Shown: positions 17,297-25,107 of the stretch, piece by piece
Layout of the letters: the number at the start of each line of letters is the position of its first letter
Position numbering within the stretch: position 1 is the first letter of the stretch
Source: Bacteroidales bacterium UBA4116
Lineage (GTDB): Bacteria; Bacteroidota; Bacteroidia; Bacteroidales; Tannerellaceae
DNA: 64,000 nucleotides
Reading direction: 5' to 3'
NCBI GenBank assembly: GCA_002381645.1
Contig: DFXE01000007.1
Span: 245,201 to 309,200, forward strand
Program-made: the position numbers and the translations under genes
Notes under the pieces: model-generated
Seen by the model: the letters and a program-made list of their open reading frames with translations, nothing else
What the model was told of the DNA's origin: nothing
The model's database searches: none

Positions 17297-17605
17297 TTAA
17301 TCCAACTTCTCAAAAGTTGAAGTATAATATGTTGCAACACCTACACCAATAATTCCAATTAAACCAATTATTATTCCTACTCCCGCTGCTTCCCAAAAAC
17401 TATAGCCTTTATATAACAGTATATGATAAGGTATTGTAAATGAAAAGACACCAATACAAACCCCTATTGGAACCGTAATAGGACATTTTACTTTTAAATT
17501 AATATGACAGGAATTACAGATGATACAACTTTTTAAAGTCGCAATCCTAGATATTGGAAATTTTTTTCCACACAAAGGGCAAGAAAACTTTTTATGCTTT
17601 GCCAT
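17297..17605 (-). CDS. Zinc-ribbon plus two-helix membrane protein, copy 2
   Basis: A 102-residue paralogue of the 16464-16769 protein: zinc ribbon with CPLCGKKFPIS (C9, C12) and CNSCHINLKVKCP (C30, C33), then two helices (IGVCIGVFSFTIPYHILLY and GVGIIIGLIGIIGVGVATYY). The same strand, ordering and closing STFEKLD show recent tandem duplication. It is the outermost gene of the AT-rich island on this side. Function unknown. Confidence 0.7.
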   Translation of the reverse strand: MAKHKKFSCPLCGKKFPISRIATLKSCIICNSCHINLKVKCPITVPIGVCIGVFSFTIPYHILLYKGYSFWEAAGVGIIIGLIGIIGVGVATYYTSTFEKLD

Positions 17606-17737
17606 AACTTACAAATTATTCAGCCAAATTAAAGCATACAGGTATAATAAAGTAACAGAACTTGTTAGATGCATGTAAAATTATAAATAATTTGATAGAA
17701 ATATTTAACATTATCCTTATAATTATCTTAATATATT

Positions 17738-17745
17738 TATATTTG
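17738..17745 (+). promoter_or_regulatory. Likely -7 element for the AIM24-like gene
   Basis: TATATTTG matches the Bacteroidetes -7 consensus TAnnTTTG, about 36 bp upstream of the start codon at 17781. No good -33 element is seen. Confidence 0.4.
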
Positions 17746-17780
17746 TCGTATATTTACTAACTCATAAACTTCTATTTATA

Positions 17781-18470
17781 ATGAAAAAGTATTCCATTCA
17801 GTCCTTTATTCAGGAAACTGTTCAAGATGATTCCAAAAACGAACTTTTCGAATTAGAAAAAGATTATATTCTGGAGTTGAATATAAGAAATCAGACGATC
17901 ATGCTGAAGAAAGGGGCAATGATCGCCTACGACGGCGATGTAAAGTTTGAACGGGAGGGAATGTTTAGTAAAGGGATCGGCAATATGCTGAAGAAAGCCG
18001 TAAGCGGCGAAGGTACATCAATGATGCGGGCAAGTGGAACGGGTCGCGTATATGTAGCTGACTTAGCCAAGAAGATACGCATATTATACCTTGAAAATGA
18101 ATCTATCCATGTAAATGGTAATGATATCCTGGCACATGAAGAGACATTGAAATCCGACGTTAAACTTATGAAAAGTGTTGCCGGTATTATGGGCGGCGGG
18201 CTTTTTCAGGCAAGCATCAGCGGTACCGGACATGTTGCCATTACAACCCATGGAGACCCTCTTACCTTACTAGTAAAACCGGGACAACCTATTTTTACCG
18301 ATCCGAATGCAACAGTAGCATGGTCAGGGAATTTAACGCCGACATTCAAAACCGATATTTCTTTTAAAACATTTATCGGACGAGGTAGTGGAGAAAGCTT
18401 CCAGATGAAATTCGAAGGCGACGGATGGGTGATCGTCCAGCCCTATGAGGAAGTATACGGCGCAGAATAA
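17781..18470 (+). CDS. AIM24/TIGR00266-family protein
   Basis: A 229-residue soluble beta-rich protein. Features of the family are the repeated Gly-containing strands MLKKGAMIAYDGDVKFE, MMRASGTGRVYVADL, GLFQASISGTGHVAITTHGDP and FTDPNATVAWSG. Family members (AIM24 in mitochondria, YclI-like in bacteria) have no settled biochemical role. It is a single-gene unit: promoter-like -7 upstream and a strong terminator 12 bp downstream. GC content is back to the level of the core genome here, so the island ends just upstream. Confidence 0.82.
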   Translation: MKKYSIQSFIQETVQDDSKNELFELEKDYILELNIRNQTIMLKKGAMIAYDGDVKFEREGMFSKGIGNMLKKAVSGEGTSMMRASGTGRVYVADLAKKIRILYLENESIHVNGNDILAHEETLKSDVKLMKSVAGIMGGGLFQASISGTGHVAITTHGDPLTLLVKPGQPIFTDPNATVAWSGNLTPTFKTDISFKTFIGRGSGESFQMKFEGDGWVIVQPYEEVYGAE

Positions 18471-18481
18471 AATAAATCCCT

Positions 18482-18530
18482 AATAATAAAGGCTTATAAG
18501 AATCATCTTATAAGCCTTTATTATTTTGTA
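18482..18530 (+). terminator. Intrinsic terminator after the AIM24-like gene
   Basis: A perfect 19-bp stem (AATAATAAAGGCTTATAAG at 18482-18500 with its complement at 18507-18525), 6-base loop, and a TTTTGT tail. Confidence 0.9.
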
Positions 18531-18621
18531 CAATTATCAGGGCCTTTCATACAATAGCCAACTTATTTCATACCAAACACTGACCACTGTCGTTGTATGT
18601 TTAAACTTAAATTATGCTACA

Positions 18622-19257
18622 ATGAAAACAAAGACGAAAATCAGTATGATAGTTTGCTTATCGCTATTGACATTCTCGACGTGTACAAATGCCCAAACGA
18701 TTAAAATAGAGAATGGAATAGCTATTTCTTCTTTACATGGTAAAATGTCAATGGGTAAAATGTTTCCATATCAATTATCTGTAGGCTTAAACTATGCCGA
18801 CAAGTCATGGTTCAACCTATCCAGCCAGATAGGATATATTCGCAAAGGCGGTAAAGATAAAATAGCTTTATGGGACGAACCGGGGGGTATGAGCAATTAT
18901 ACATTGCAATATAAGGAGGGCGCCGGTTATCTATCGGTAAATACGACTTTCCAGCTAAAGAAAAACATACGCCGTGAAACTTATTATATCGGAGCCGGTC
19001 CACGGGTAGACTTTAAATTGAATACCCTTGAAAACAGCATAGAGGATGAAGATAGCTTCCATGCTTTCAATTCCCGGACAGTACTGTACGGATTAAAATG
19101 TGAGGCAGGTTTTAATTATACCATAAATAAGATCTTATTGGGAATAAACTTCTCATATCTTCCAAGTTTCAACAAACAAATCGATACGGAGTACGAACTT
19201 TATCTCCGTGACCGGACTTTTACATTAGGCATTGTGGTTGGGTATGTGTTGAAATAA
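18622..19257 (+). CDS. Outer-membrane beta-barrel family protein
   Basis: 211 residues from the ATG at 18622, chosen because it gives a clean signal peptide (MKTKTKISMIVCLSLLTFST, cleavage near TNAQ); an in-frame ATG at 18526 lies inside the preceding terminator's tail and gives no signal. The mature part has alternating hydrophobic strands ending with aromatic residues, and ends FTLGIVVGYVLK, typical of small Bacteroidetes porin-like barrels. No specific ligand can be named. It stands alone between two regulatory gaps. Confidence 0.7.
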   Translation: MKTKTKISMIVCLSLLTFSTCTNAQTIKIENGIAISSLHGKMSMGKMFPYQLSVGLNYADKSWFNLSSQIGYIRKGGKDKIALWDEPGGMSNYTLQYKEGAGYLSVNTTFQLKKNIRRETYYIGAGPRVDFKLNTLENSIEDEDSFHAFNSRTVLYGLKCEAGFNYTINKILLGINFSYLPSFNKQIDTEYELYLRDRTFTLGIVVGYVLK

Positions 19258-19299
19258 CAGATATAATAAAGGAAAACATACCTTTTTCATAAATAATTA

Positions 19300-19435
19300 T
19301 ATCTTTGCATCAGAAAAAGATTTATGACATCTAAAGTTAAGAAGATATTGGTGAAGTAAATAATCTGTAAACACGTTGATTTACAGATTATCCCTCCGTT
19401 TTTGTCCGGATTTACTTTTCGGACTATTTTTCTAT
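19300..19435 (+). promoter_or_regulatory. Promoter and structured leader of the methyltransferase/GNAT operon
   Basis: A -7 element TATCTTTG (19300-19307) is followed by an 11-codon ORF (19324-19359). Directly after its stop comes a perfect 12-bp hairpin (ATAATCTGTAAA 19360-19371 with 19380-19391). A second hairpin (GTCCGGA 19404-19410 with TTCGGAC 19418-19424, one G-U) ends in TATTTTT and looks like a weak terminator. The arrangement resembles leader-peptide attenuators ahead of antibiotic-response genes, including those of Bacteroides tet(Q). Function is inferred. Confidence 0.5.
19324..19359 (+). CDS. Putative 11-residue leader peptide
   Basis: Reads MTSKVKKILVK then TAA. Four lysines in 11 residues and a stop placed immediately before a hairpin fit a ribosome-stalling leader, but so short an ORF can arise by chance. 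Confidence 0.35.
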   Translation: MTSKVKKILVK

Positions 19436-19503
19436 TTAAATTTTATCAATCCGATACATAATTGTATAATTAAAAATACATGGGTATCATAACATTTAGA
19501 GTC

Positions 19504-20274
19504 ATGGATAATAAACATAAAGTAATTCACGAATTCGACCTTACATTAATTGGAGACTTCTTTAAAGATTTAAACAGGCAGGGACCGGGAAGTGAAGAAG
19601 TTACCCACTTAGCACTACACTTTGCCGAAGCATTAAATAAAGACGTACGTATAGCGGATATTGGTTGCGGAACCGGCGGCCAGACATTTTTATTGGCTAA
19701 ATATACCGACGGAACAATTGAAGCATCTGATTTTATGCCCGAGTTTGTTACCTCTTTCCAAAAGAAAATAGACAATTCTCCCTATGCGGACCGCATTAAT
19801 CTCCGTGAATTATCGATGTTGGATTTACCTTACAAAAAGGAGGAATTTGATGTGTTATGGGCGGAAGGATCCATATATAACATCGGTTATAAAAAGGGAT
19901 TACATGAATTTAAAAAATTCTTGAAACCCGGAGGGTTTATTGCCGTATCGGAAGCTTCCTGGTTTACAGAAAGCCAACCGGAGGAAATTTTTACGTTCTG
20001 GAATAATGAATATCCGGAAATAGATCATATCGGTAATAAAGTCAAACAAATGGAAGAAGCCGGTTATAAAGCCGTTGCACATTTCATTTTACCCGAAGAA
20101 TGCTGGTGGAATTATTTCAATCCTATCAAGGCACATATCCCTGAGTTCCTGAATGAATATCCGGATAATAAACAGGCGAAAGAATTAACGGAACAATTTG
20201 AGGGAGAAATCGCCCTTTATGAGAAATATCATGCGTACTACGGATACGTATTTTATATCGGTCAGAAAATTTAA
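19504..20274 (+). CDS. Class I SAM-dependent methyltransferase
   Basis: 256 residues from the ATG at 19504 (MDNKHKVIHEFD); an ATG 24 bp upstream is possible but the chosen start fits the family N-terminus better. Motif I is IADIGCGTGGQT, followed by the acidic strand-2 end (IEASDF), LRELSMLDLPY, and FDVLWAEGSIYNIG as motif II. The family is common in Bacteroidetes as a stand-alone small-molecule methyltransferase; the substrate is unknown. It lies 8 bp before a GNAT gene and is preceded by the leader region described at 19300-19435. Confidence 0.85.
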   Translation: MDNKHKVIHEFDLTLIGDFFKDLNRQGPGSEEVTHLALHFAEALNKDVRIADIGCGTGGQTFLLAKYTDGTIEASDFMPEFVTSFQKKIDNSPYADRINLRELSMLDLPYKKEEFDVLWAEGSIYNIGYKKGLHEFKKFLKPGGFIAVSEASWFTESQPEEIFTFWNNEYPEIDHIGNKVKQMEEAGYKAVAHFILPEECWWNYFNPIKAHIPEFLNEYPDNKQAKELTEQFEGEIALYEKYHAYYGYVFYIGQKI

Positions 20275-20282
20275 ATTATAGT

Positions 20283-21254
20283 ATGAAGATCATATCAATC
20301 AGGGAAAATCCTGAATATAAAGACACCGCTATCGAATATTTTAGTAGTAAATGGTCCGTATCACGTACTATTTACGAAGATTCGATCAATCACAGTATCA
20401 CAACAAACAATCCTTTACCCCAATGGTATTTGCTGGAGAAAGACAATCAGATTATCGGTTCTATAGGATTGATAACAAATGATTTTATCAGCCGGATGGA
20501 TCTGTATCCCTGGGCATGCGGACTGTATGTAGAGCAAGAGCATCGGGGAAACAGATACGGCGCGCAACTGCTGCAAAGAGCGAAAGAGGATTGTGCAAAG
20601 GTGGGATTTAAAAGAATGTATCTATGTACCGATCACATCGGGTATTACGAAAAGTATGGATTCAAATATATCGGACAGGGTTATCACCCGTGGGATGAAG
20701 AATCACGGATATACGGGATCAGCACGTCCGAACCTGTGGACTTTATAATCAGAAGGGAAAGAGAAGATGACCGGGCCGAAGTATATACGCTTATTCAAAC
20801 GGCGTTTCAAACAGCCAAAGTAAAAGACGGTGACGAACAGGATTTTGCTGCCGGATTGCGGAACAGCAACGCCTTCATACCAGAATTATCTTTGATAGCT
20901 GAAACCGGTAATAAAATAATCGGACATATCCTTTTGACAAAAACATATGTTGAGCAACCCGACGGCAGTCACTATGAAGCGCTTTTAGTTGCCCCCCTAT
21001 CGGTTCTCCTGGAATACAGGGACCGGGGAATCGGGTCCGCTTTAATGAATGAAGCATTTCGTATGGCCCGTTCATTAGGGTATAAAGCCGCTTTCTTAGT
21101 AGGAGATCCGAATTACTACCGGCGTTTCGGTTTTAAGCAAACAACCCTTTTCGGGATAAAATCCAAAAACGATATACCCGATCAATTTGTACAGGTCGTG
21201 GAATTAGAACCTGATGCTTTGCAGAATGTAAAAGGAACCTTCAATTGCTGTTAA
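20283..21254 (+). CDS. Tandem-domain GNAT N-acetyltransferase
   Basis: A 323-residue protein with two GNAT folds. The first (about 1-145) has LYVEQEHRGNRYGAQLLQRA, the acetyl-CoA pyrophosphate loop with R/Q-x-x-G-x-G/A. The second (about 155-310) has LLEYRDRGIGSALMNEAF and AAFLVGDPNYYRRFGFKQ. The second domain resembles YhbS-like acetyltransferases. It is likely translated with the methyltransferase 8 bp upstream. Substrate unknown; antibiotic or small-metabolite modification is possible and fits the leader-type regulation, but is inference. Confidence 0.85.
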   Translation: MKIISIRENPEYKDTAIEYFSSKWSVSRTIYEDSINHSITTNNPLPQWYLLEKDNQIIGSIGLITNDFISRMDLYPWACGLYVEQEHRGNRYGAQLLQRAKEDCAKVGFKRMYLCTDHIGYYEKYGFKYIGQGYHPWDEESRIYGISTSEPVDFIIRREREDDRAEVYTLIQTAFQTAKVKDGDEQDFAAGLRNSNAFIPELSLIAETGNKIIGHILLTKTYVEQPDGSHYEALLVAPLSVLLEYRDRGIGSALMNEAFRMARSLGYKAAFLVGDPNYYRRFGFKQTTLFGIKSKNDIPDQFVQVVELEPDALQNVKGTFNCC

Positions 21255-21260
21255 ATAAAA

Positions 21261-21287
21261 AAGAGAGGATCGAACTGATCCTCTCTT
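21261..21287. terminator. Terminator between convergent GNAT and tonB-like genes
   Basis: An 11-bp stem (AAGAGAGGATC with GATCCTCTCTT) and 5-base loop; an A tract precedes and a weak T-rich stretch follows. Confidence 0.7.
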
Positions 21288-21351
21288 GCTTTAAAGCAAT
21301 ACATCCTCATTGCTTTTTGCTAATCTTAAAGTGAACACATTTCTTTAAAAG

Positions 21352-22038
21352 CTACTGCAACCTGAAAGTAACAGGCACGGTAAACTTCACCCTCACGGGC
21401 TTACCACGTTGCATACCCGGCTTCCATTTAGGCATGGTACCTATTACCCGTAAAGCTTCTTTATCCAATGAAGGGTCAACACCACGTAAAACTTCGGCAT
21501 CTACCACCGATCCGTCACGGTTGACTACAAAGCCACAAATAACCCGTCCCTGAATACAATTTTCCTGTGCAATAACCGGATACCTGATATTACCGTTCAG
21601 AAACCTGAGCAATTCGCCATCTCCGCCCGGAAATTCCGGCATTTCTTCCACAACTACGAAAATAGTATTACCGTCTTCTTCCTCGTCTTCATCAGAAGTT
21701 GATGGAATATAAATTTCGGGCTGTGCCGTATCCGGAGTATCTTCGGTGGTTACAATCGAGACATCCGGAACGTCTTCCGTACTTTCCACAACGGTCAGTA
21801 CATCGGCGATAATGGCTTGAGGGGGTGGCGGGGGCGGCGGAGTAGTTTCAGGAATGGTATAGGGTATCTCTTCTATCCATTCAATACCATCGTCCCTGTC
21901 ATAAGCCAGCATTTTCACATCCCGGGTTCCCCATTCGAAACTTACAAATAAAACGGCAATCCCGACCACAAGCCCCATCAAAAGGCTGAGCGATTTACCG
22001 TTTTCAAGGTTTGCCTTAGGCGATTTTTTTGCTTCCAT
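21352..22038 (-). CDS. TonB-family energy transducer
   Basis: 228 residues: basic N-terminus, one membrane helix (about 18-36), a short proline run (about 65-74), an acidic linker, and a C-terminal TonB domain (about 140-228) with FPGGDGELLRFLNGNIRYP, GRVICGFVVNRDGSV, and ending VKFTVPVTFRLQ. TonB proteins couple the ExbBD proton-motive complex to outer-membrane receptors such as SusC. No exbBD is nearby. The next upstream gene is the ferredoxin-nitroreductase on the same strand, 143 bp away, so it probably has its own promoter. Confidence 0.9.
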   Translation of the reverse strand: MEAKKSPKANLENGKSLSLLMGLVVGIAVLFVSFEWGTRDVKMLAYDRDDGIEWIEEIPYTIPETTPPPPPPPQAIIADVLTVVESTEDVPDVSIVTTEDTPDTAQPEIYIPSTSDEDEEEDGNTIFVVVEEMPEFPGGDGELLRFLNGNIRYPVIAQENCIQGRVICGFVVNRDGSVVDAEVLRGVDPSLDKEALRVIGTMPKWKPGMQRGKPVRVKFTVPVTFRLQ

Positions 22039-22181
22039 AATGCTAATTTTAGAGGATTATTACTGACACTTATTCATGAAAATCTCATATTCACTAGTAA
22101 GTGCCTTTTAATAATAGATGATTAACCCCTTAGCATTTCCATAAAGCACGAATAAAAAATGTGTTTTATTTAATAGGTAGT

Positions 22182-23045
22182 TTATATCTTATTGACCTTT
22201 ATGTCTTTCTTATCGATATAATTTTCAAACCTGAAACTTGGCATACCCAGGCCCATTCCGGCATGAATAACATCTTTAATACCTAATAATTTCGGAATCC
22301 GGTTTTTCTTATCCATTTTTAAGGCCATACATACAAACCCTGTATAGAATTGGCTTACACCAAGGCTTTCAGCCATTAATGAAGCGTTTTGATAGGCAAG
22401 ATTTGCATCGGCGGAGCCAAACCGGCTATCTTTCGGAGTATGGATGAATAGCAAAGATGTAGCCTTCCGCAGAATAGGGTCCATACCCGCTGAGTATGCC
22501 TCTTTCATACGTTCAATATACCCCAGGTAATTATAGGCTTGGGGCATAATTCTTTTAAGCACCGGTTTTAAAAAAGGATTTTTCAATTTATTGGCAGCTT
22601 CGGAAAATATTTCAATTGTCAATCCGATTACGCTTTGAAGTTTTTCCACATCAGTCACCAGTGTAAAGGCTGTCTGTTGCATATTACTTGCCGTAGGAGC
22701 GCGATGCGCCGCCTCCACGATGAGGTCGAGTTTATCGGCAGGAACCGGCCGTTTCGAAAACGCACGGTTAGACCTTCTCGATTTGATCAACAACATCGTT
22801 TGTTCGGGTGTCGGAAGTTCTTCCAGATTTATCGGATGCACTTTTGCCGCAGGAAATACGGAATGCAGGACCGAGAAAGTAGGGCAAACTCCTACGCAAT
22901 GACCGCATTTAATGCACGTTTGGATATGTTGAACTCCGATCTCGTCCTTCGGAGATGATTGGATAAAGATATTGGCAGGGCATATCCGTACACATTTACC
23001 GCATTTAATGCAGGTTACTTTATCTATTTGTATGTCGATATTCAT
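22182..23045 (-). CDS. Nitroreductase with N-terminal two-[4Fe-4S] ferredoxin domain
   Basis: 287 residues. The N-terminus carries two 4Fe-4S motifs, C12-x2-C15-x2-C18-x3-C22 and C44-x2-C47-x2-C50-x3-C54, so electrons can come from ferredoxin-type carriers. The rest is a nitroreductase fold with SRRSNRAFSKRPVP and AAHRAPTASNMQQ, the usual FMN-phosphate binding region. The fusion is common in anaerobes. The substrate is unknown. It is a single gene facing a 357-bp gap (23046-23402) that holds only AT-rich sequence and two TATCTTTA stretches (near 23277 and 23349) resembling degenerate -7 elements. Confidence 0.88.
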   Translation of the reverse strand: MNIDIQIDKVTCIKCGKCVRICPANIFIQSSPKDEIGVQHIQTCIKCGHCVGVCPTFSVLHSVFPAAKVHPINLEELPTPEQTMLLIKSRRSNRAFSKRPVPADKLDLIVEAAHRAPTASNMQQTAFTLVTDVEKLQSVIGLTIEIFSEAANKLKNPFLKPVLKRIMPQAYNYLGYIERMKEAYSAGMDPILRKATSLLFIHTPKDSRFGSADANLAYQNASLMAESLGVSQFYTGFVCMALKMDKKNRIPKLLGIKDVIHAGMGLGMPSFRFENYIDKKDIKVNKI

Positions 23046-23402
23046 GACAGGATTTCTTTAGATATGTATTTATAAAACACAAAACTAATTATTAAACGGT
23101 AAATTCACAGGAAAGGTTTACTAAAATTTATCTTGTCCATATATAATCCACAACTACTTAACGCTTAAAGTGAACAACTTATTTCATTCATTAAATCTCA
23201 AAAACAAGGATTAGTACAACTATAACGCTAGCATCCTTCTGGACAGGTATAAAATGATAATAAACAAATTGCCCCTATCTTTATATATTCCTGAAACATT
23301 TCTTTGCGCTTAGTTTACATTTATATAAGCCTGATTATCATTACCCGCCTATCTTTATCATCGATAAATCTATTATATTAATCTTTTTAAACGGAAAAAC
23401 AC

Positions 23403-25061
23403 ATGATTAGACTATTTACCACTATTATCTTGAGTTGTTGGTTATTCAACACAGTTGCGCAACAACGTTTCGAAGCAGAAAATGCTACTTTATCCGGAGA
23501 TGCTGTTATTGAAACTACTGAACAGGGATTTTCCGGTTCAGGTTATGTTACGATTAAAAATGACGGAAACCTCTCATTCACTATCCCTGTTGAAACTGCT
23601 GGATTTTATAATATCCTGATTGGTTACCATGCCGTATTCGGAGATAAAAAACAGCATTTAAAAGTTAACGGGCAAACCGTGGGTGAAGTCAGTTTCCCTC
23701 AGGCCGAAACATTCGGCGAAGTGGAAGGAGCACGGAAAATAAGGCTTAATGCGGGTGATAATACGATTGAAATTATTAACTCGTGGGGTTGGATGCTTAT
23801 CGATTACATCGAAATTACCGGTTTTGTAGATACGCCCTTCCGGATAGACTCGGAATTAGTTACCCCTGATCCGTCACAGGAAGCTAAAGCTGTATACGAT
23901 TTCCTGAAAGAAAATTTCGGAAAGAAAGTTATTTCAGGCGTAATGACACTCAATTCAATGGTAGAACCTGAATGGTTATACCAGCAAACCGGCAAATACC
24001 CGGCATTGTTAGGGCTTGATTTTATGCATAATGTGGGAAAAGGGACCGAATGGTTTGTAAATGACCCGAACCGGATTCACCAGGTGGCTACCGATGCCGA
24101 AAATTATTTCAACCGCAACGGATTACCTGCTGTTTGTTGGCATTGGCGTGATCCGTTAAAAATAACCGACGCGTTTTACACCGAAAATACAACGTTTGAC
24201 GTAAGTAAGGTAACCGACACAAATTCGGCCGAATACAGGGCCATGATCAGTGATATCGATGTAATCGCCGCAGAACTGAAACTATTACAGGATAAAAACA
24301 TACCTGTTTTATGGAGGCCCCTTCACGAAGCTGCCGGCGGTTGGTTCTGGTGGGGAGCAAAAGGCGCTGAACCATGTAAAGCGCTATGGAATCTGCTATT
24401 TGAAAGGTTAACCGAACATCATGGGCTACACAACCTGATCTGGGTATGGACGGCCGATGCCAATGACGCGGCACTCGACTGGTATCCCGGCGATGATGTG
24501 GTAGATATTGTCGGTATTGACATCTATCCGGATGCCGGCGACCACAATTCGCAGGTAGCGGCATTTGAAAAACTGAAAGACGTTTTCCAGGGCCGGAAAA
24601 TACTTGCATTAAGCGAATGCGGTTCCATACCCGATCCTGATGAAATGGTATCTGACGGAGCAACATGGTCTTATTTCATGCCATGGTACGGAGACCATAC
24701 TATTCCGAGCGGTAATAACCCGCACAATACGGTAGAATTCTGGAGAAAGATAATGGCGCATGAATCTGTTTTGACACTGGATGAAATGCCCACCTTCCGG
24801 ACAAATGTAGGAATCCCGGCAATGGCAACTAAAGCAAGCCATGTAAACATTTCCGCAAGCCATGCACAAGGAACAGTAACCGTTCAAAGCAACGAGAACA
24901 TACAGCAAATAAGGGTAATGAATATAAACGGAAGCCTTATAGAAGAAATTAAAAAAGAAGGCCACGCGATAAACCTAAATTCCTCTTCCTGGAAAAAAGG
25001 AGTTTATTTACTGGTTATAAAAACAGATTCGGGAGAATCCATTCATAAAATGATTAAATAA
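23403..25061 (+). CDS. GH26 beta-mannanase with N-terminal CBM and type IX sorting tail
   Basis: 552 residues: signal peptide (about 1-19, ending NTVAQ), a CBM35/CBM6-like beta-sandwich (about 20-140, RFEAENATLSGDA and WGWMLIDYIEI), a GH26 catalytic domain (about 155-460) and a C-terminal domain. Catalytic glutamates are Glu309 in RPLHEAAGGWFWWG (acid/base) and Glu405 in ALSECGSIPD (nucleophile). The end GVYLLVIKTDSGESIHKMIK matches the type A sorting domain of the type IX secretion system, so the enzyme is probably secreted or anchored on the surface. No other glycan-utilisation gene is adjacent, which is unusual for a Bacteroidetes mannanase. Confidence 0.88.
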   Translation: MIRLFTTIILSCWLFNTVAQQRFEAENATLSGDAVIETTEQGFSGSGYVTIKNDGNLSFTIPVETAGFYNILIGYHAVFGDKKQHLKVNGQTVGEVSFPQAETFGEVEGARKIRLNAGDNTIEIINSWGWMLIDYIEITGFVDTPFRIDSELVTPDPSQEAKAVYDFLKENFGKKVISGVMTLNSMVEPEWLYQQTGKYPALLGLDFMHNVGKGTEWFVNDPNRIHQVATDAENYFNRNGLPAVCWHWRDPLKITDAFYTENTTFDVSKVTDTNSAEYRAMISDIDVIAAELKLLQDKNIPVLWRPLHEAAGGWFWWGAKGAEPCKALWNLLFERLTEHHGLHNLIWVWTADANDAALDWYPGDDVVDIVGIDIYPDAGDHNSQVAAFEKLKDVFQGRKILALSECGSIPDPDEMVSDGATWSYFMPWYGDHTIPSGNNPHNTVEFWRKIMAHESVLTLDEMPTFRTNVGIPAMATKASHVNISASHAQGTVTVQSNENIQQIRVMNINGSLIEEIKKEGHAINLNSSSWKKGVYLLVIKTDSGESIHKMIK

Positions 25062-25065
25062 AAAC

Positions 25066-25097
25066 AAAACCCTGGAGTAGTTGCTCCGGGGTTTTTA
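25066..25097. terminator. Bidirectional terminator between GH26 and DPP7 genes
   Basis: Stem ACCCTGGAG (25069-25077) with CTCCGGGGT (25084-25092), one T-G pair, extended by flanking A and T tracts. It serves the convergent genes. Confidence 0.8.
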
Positions 25098-25107
25098 TTT
25101 AGTATCC

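Noticed and set aside
13434..17605. Integrative element or transposon with its own integrase
   Set aside because: No integrase, transposase or relaxase ORF is present; mobility can be inferred only from AT content and the ilvC duplication.
18526..18621. N-terminal extension of the outer-membrane protein
   Set aside because: It begins at the tail of the terminator and would bury the signal peptide, so the ATG at 18622 is preferred.
19324..19359. Riboswitch aptamer
   Set aside because: No known aptamer core was recognised; the short ORF and hairpins fit a leader-peptide mechanism better.
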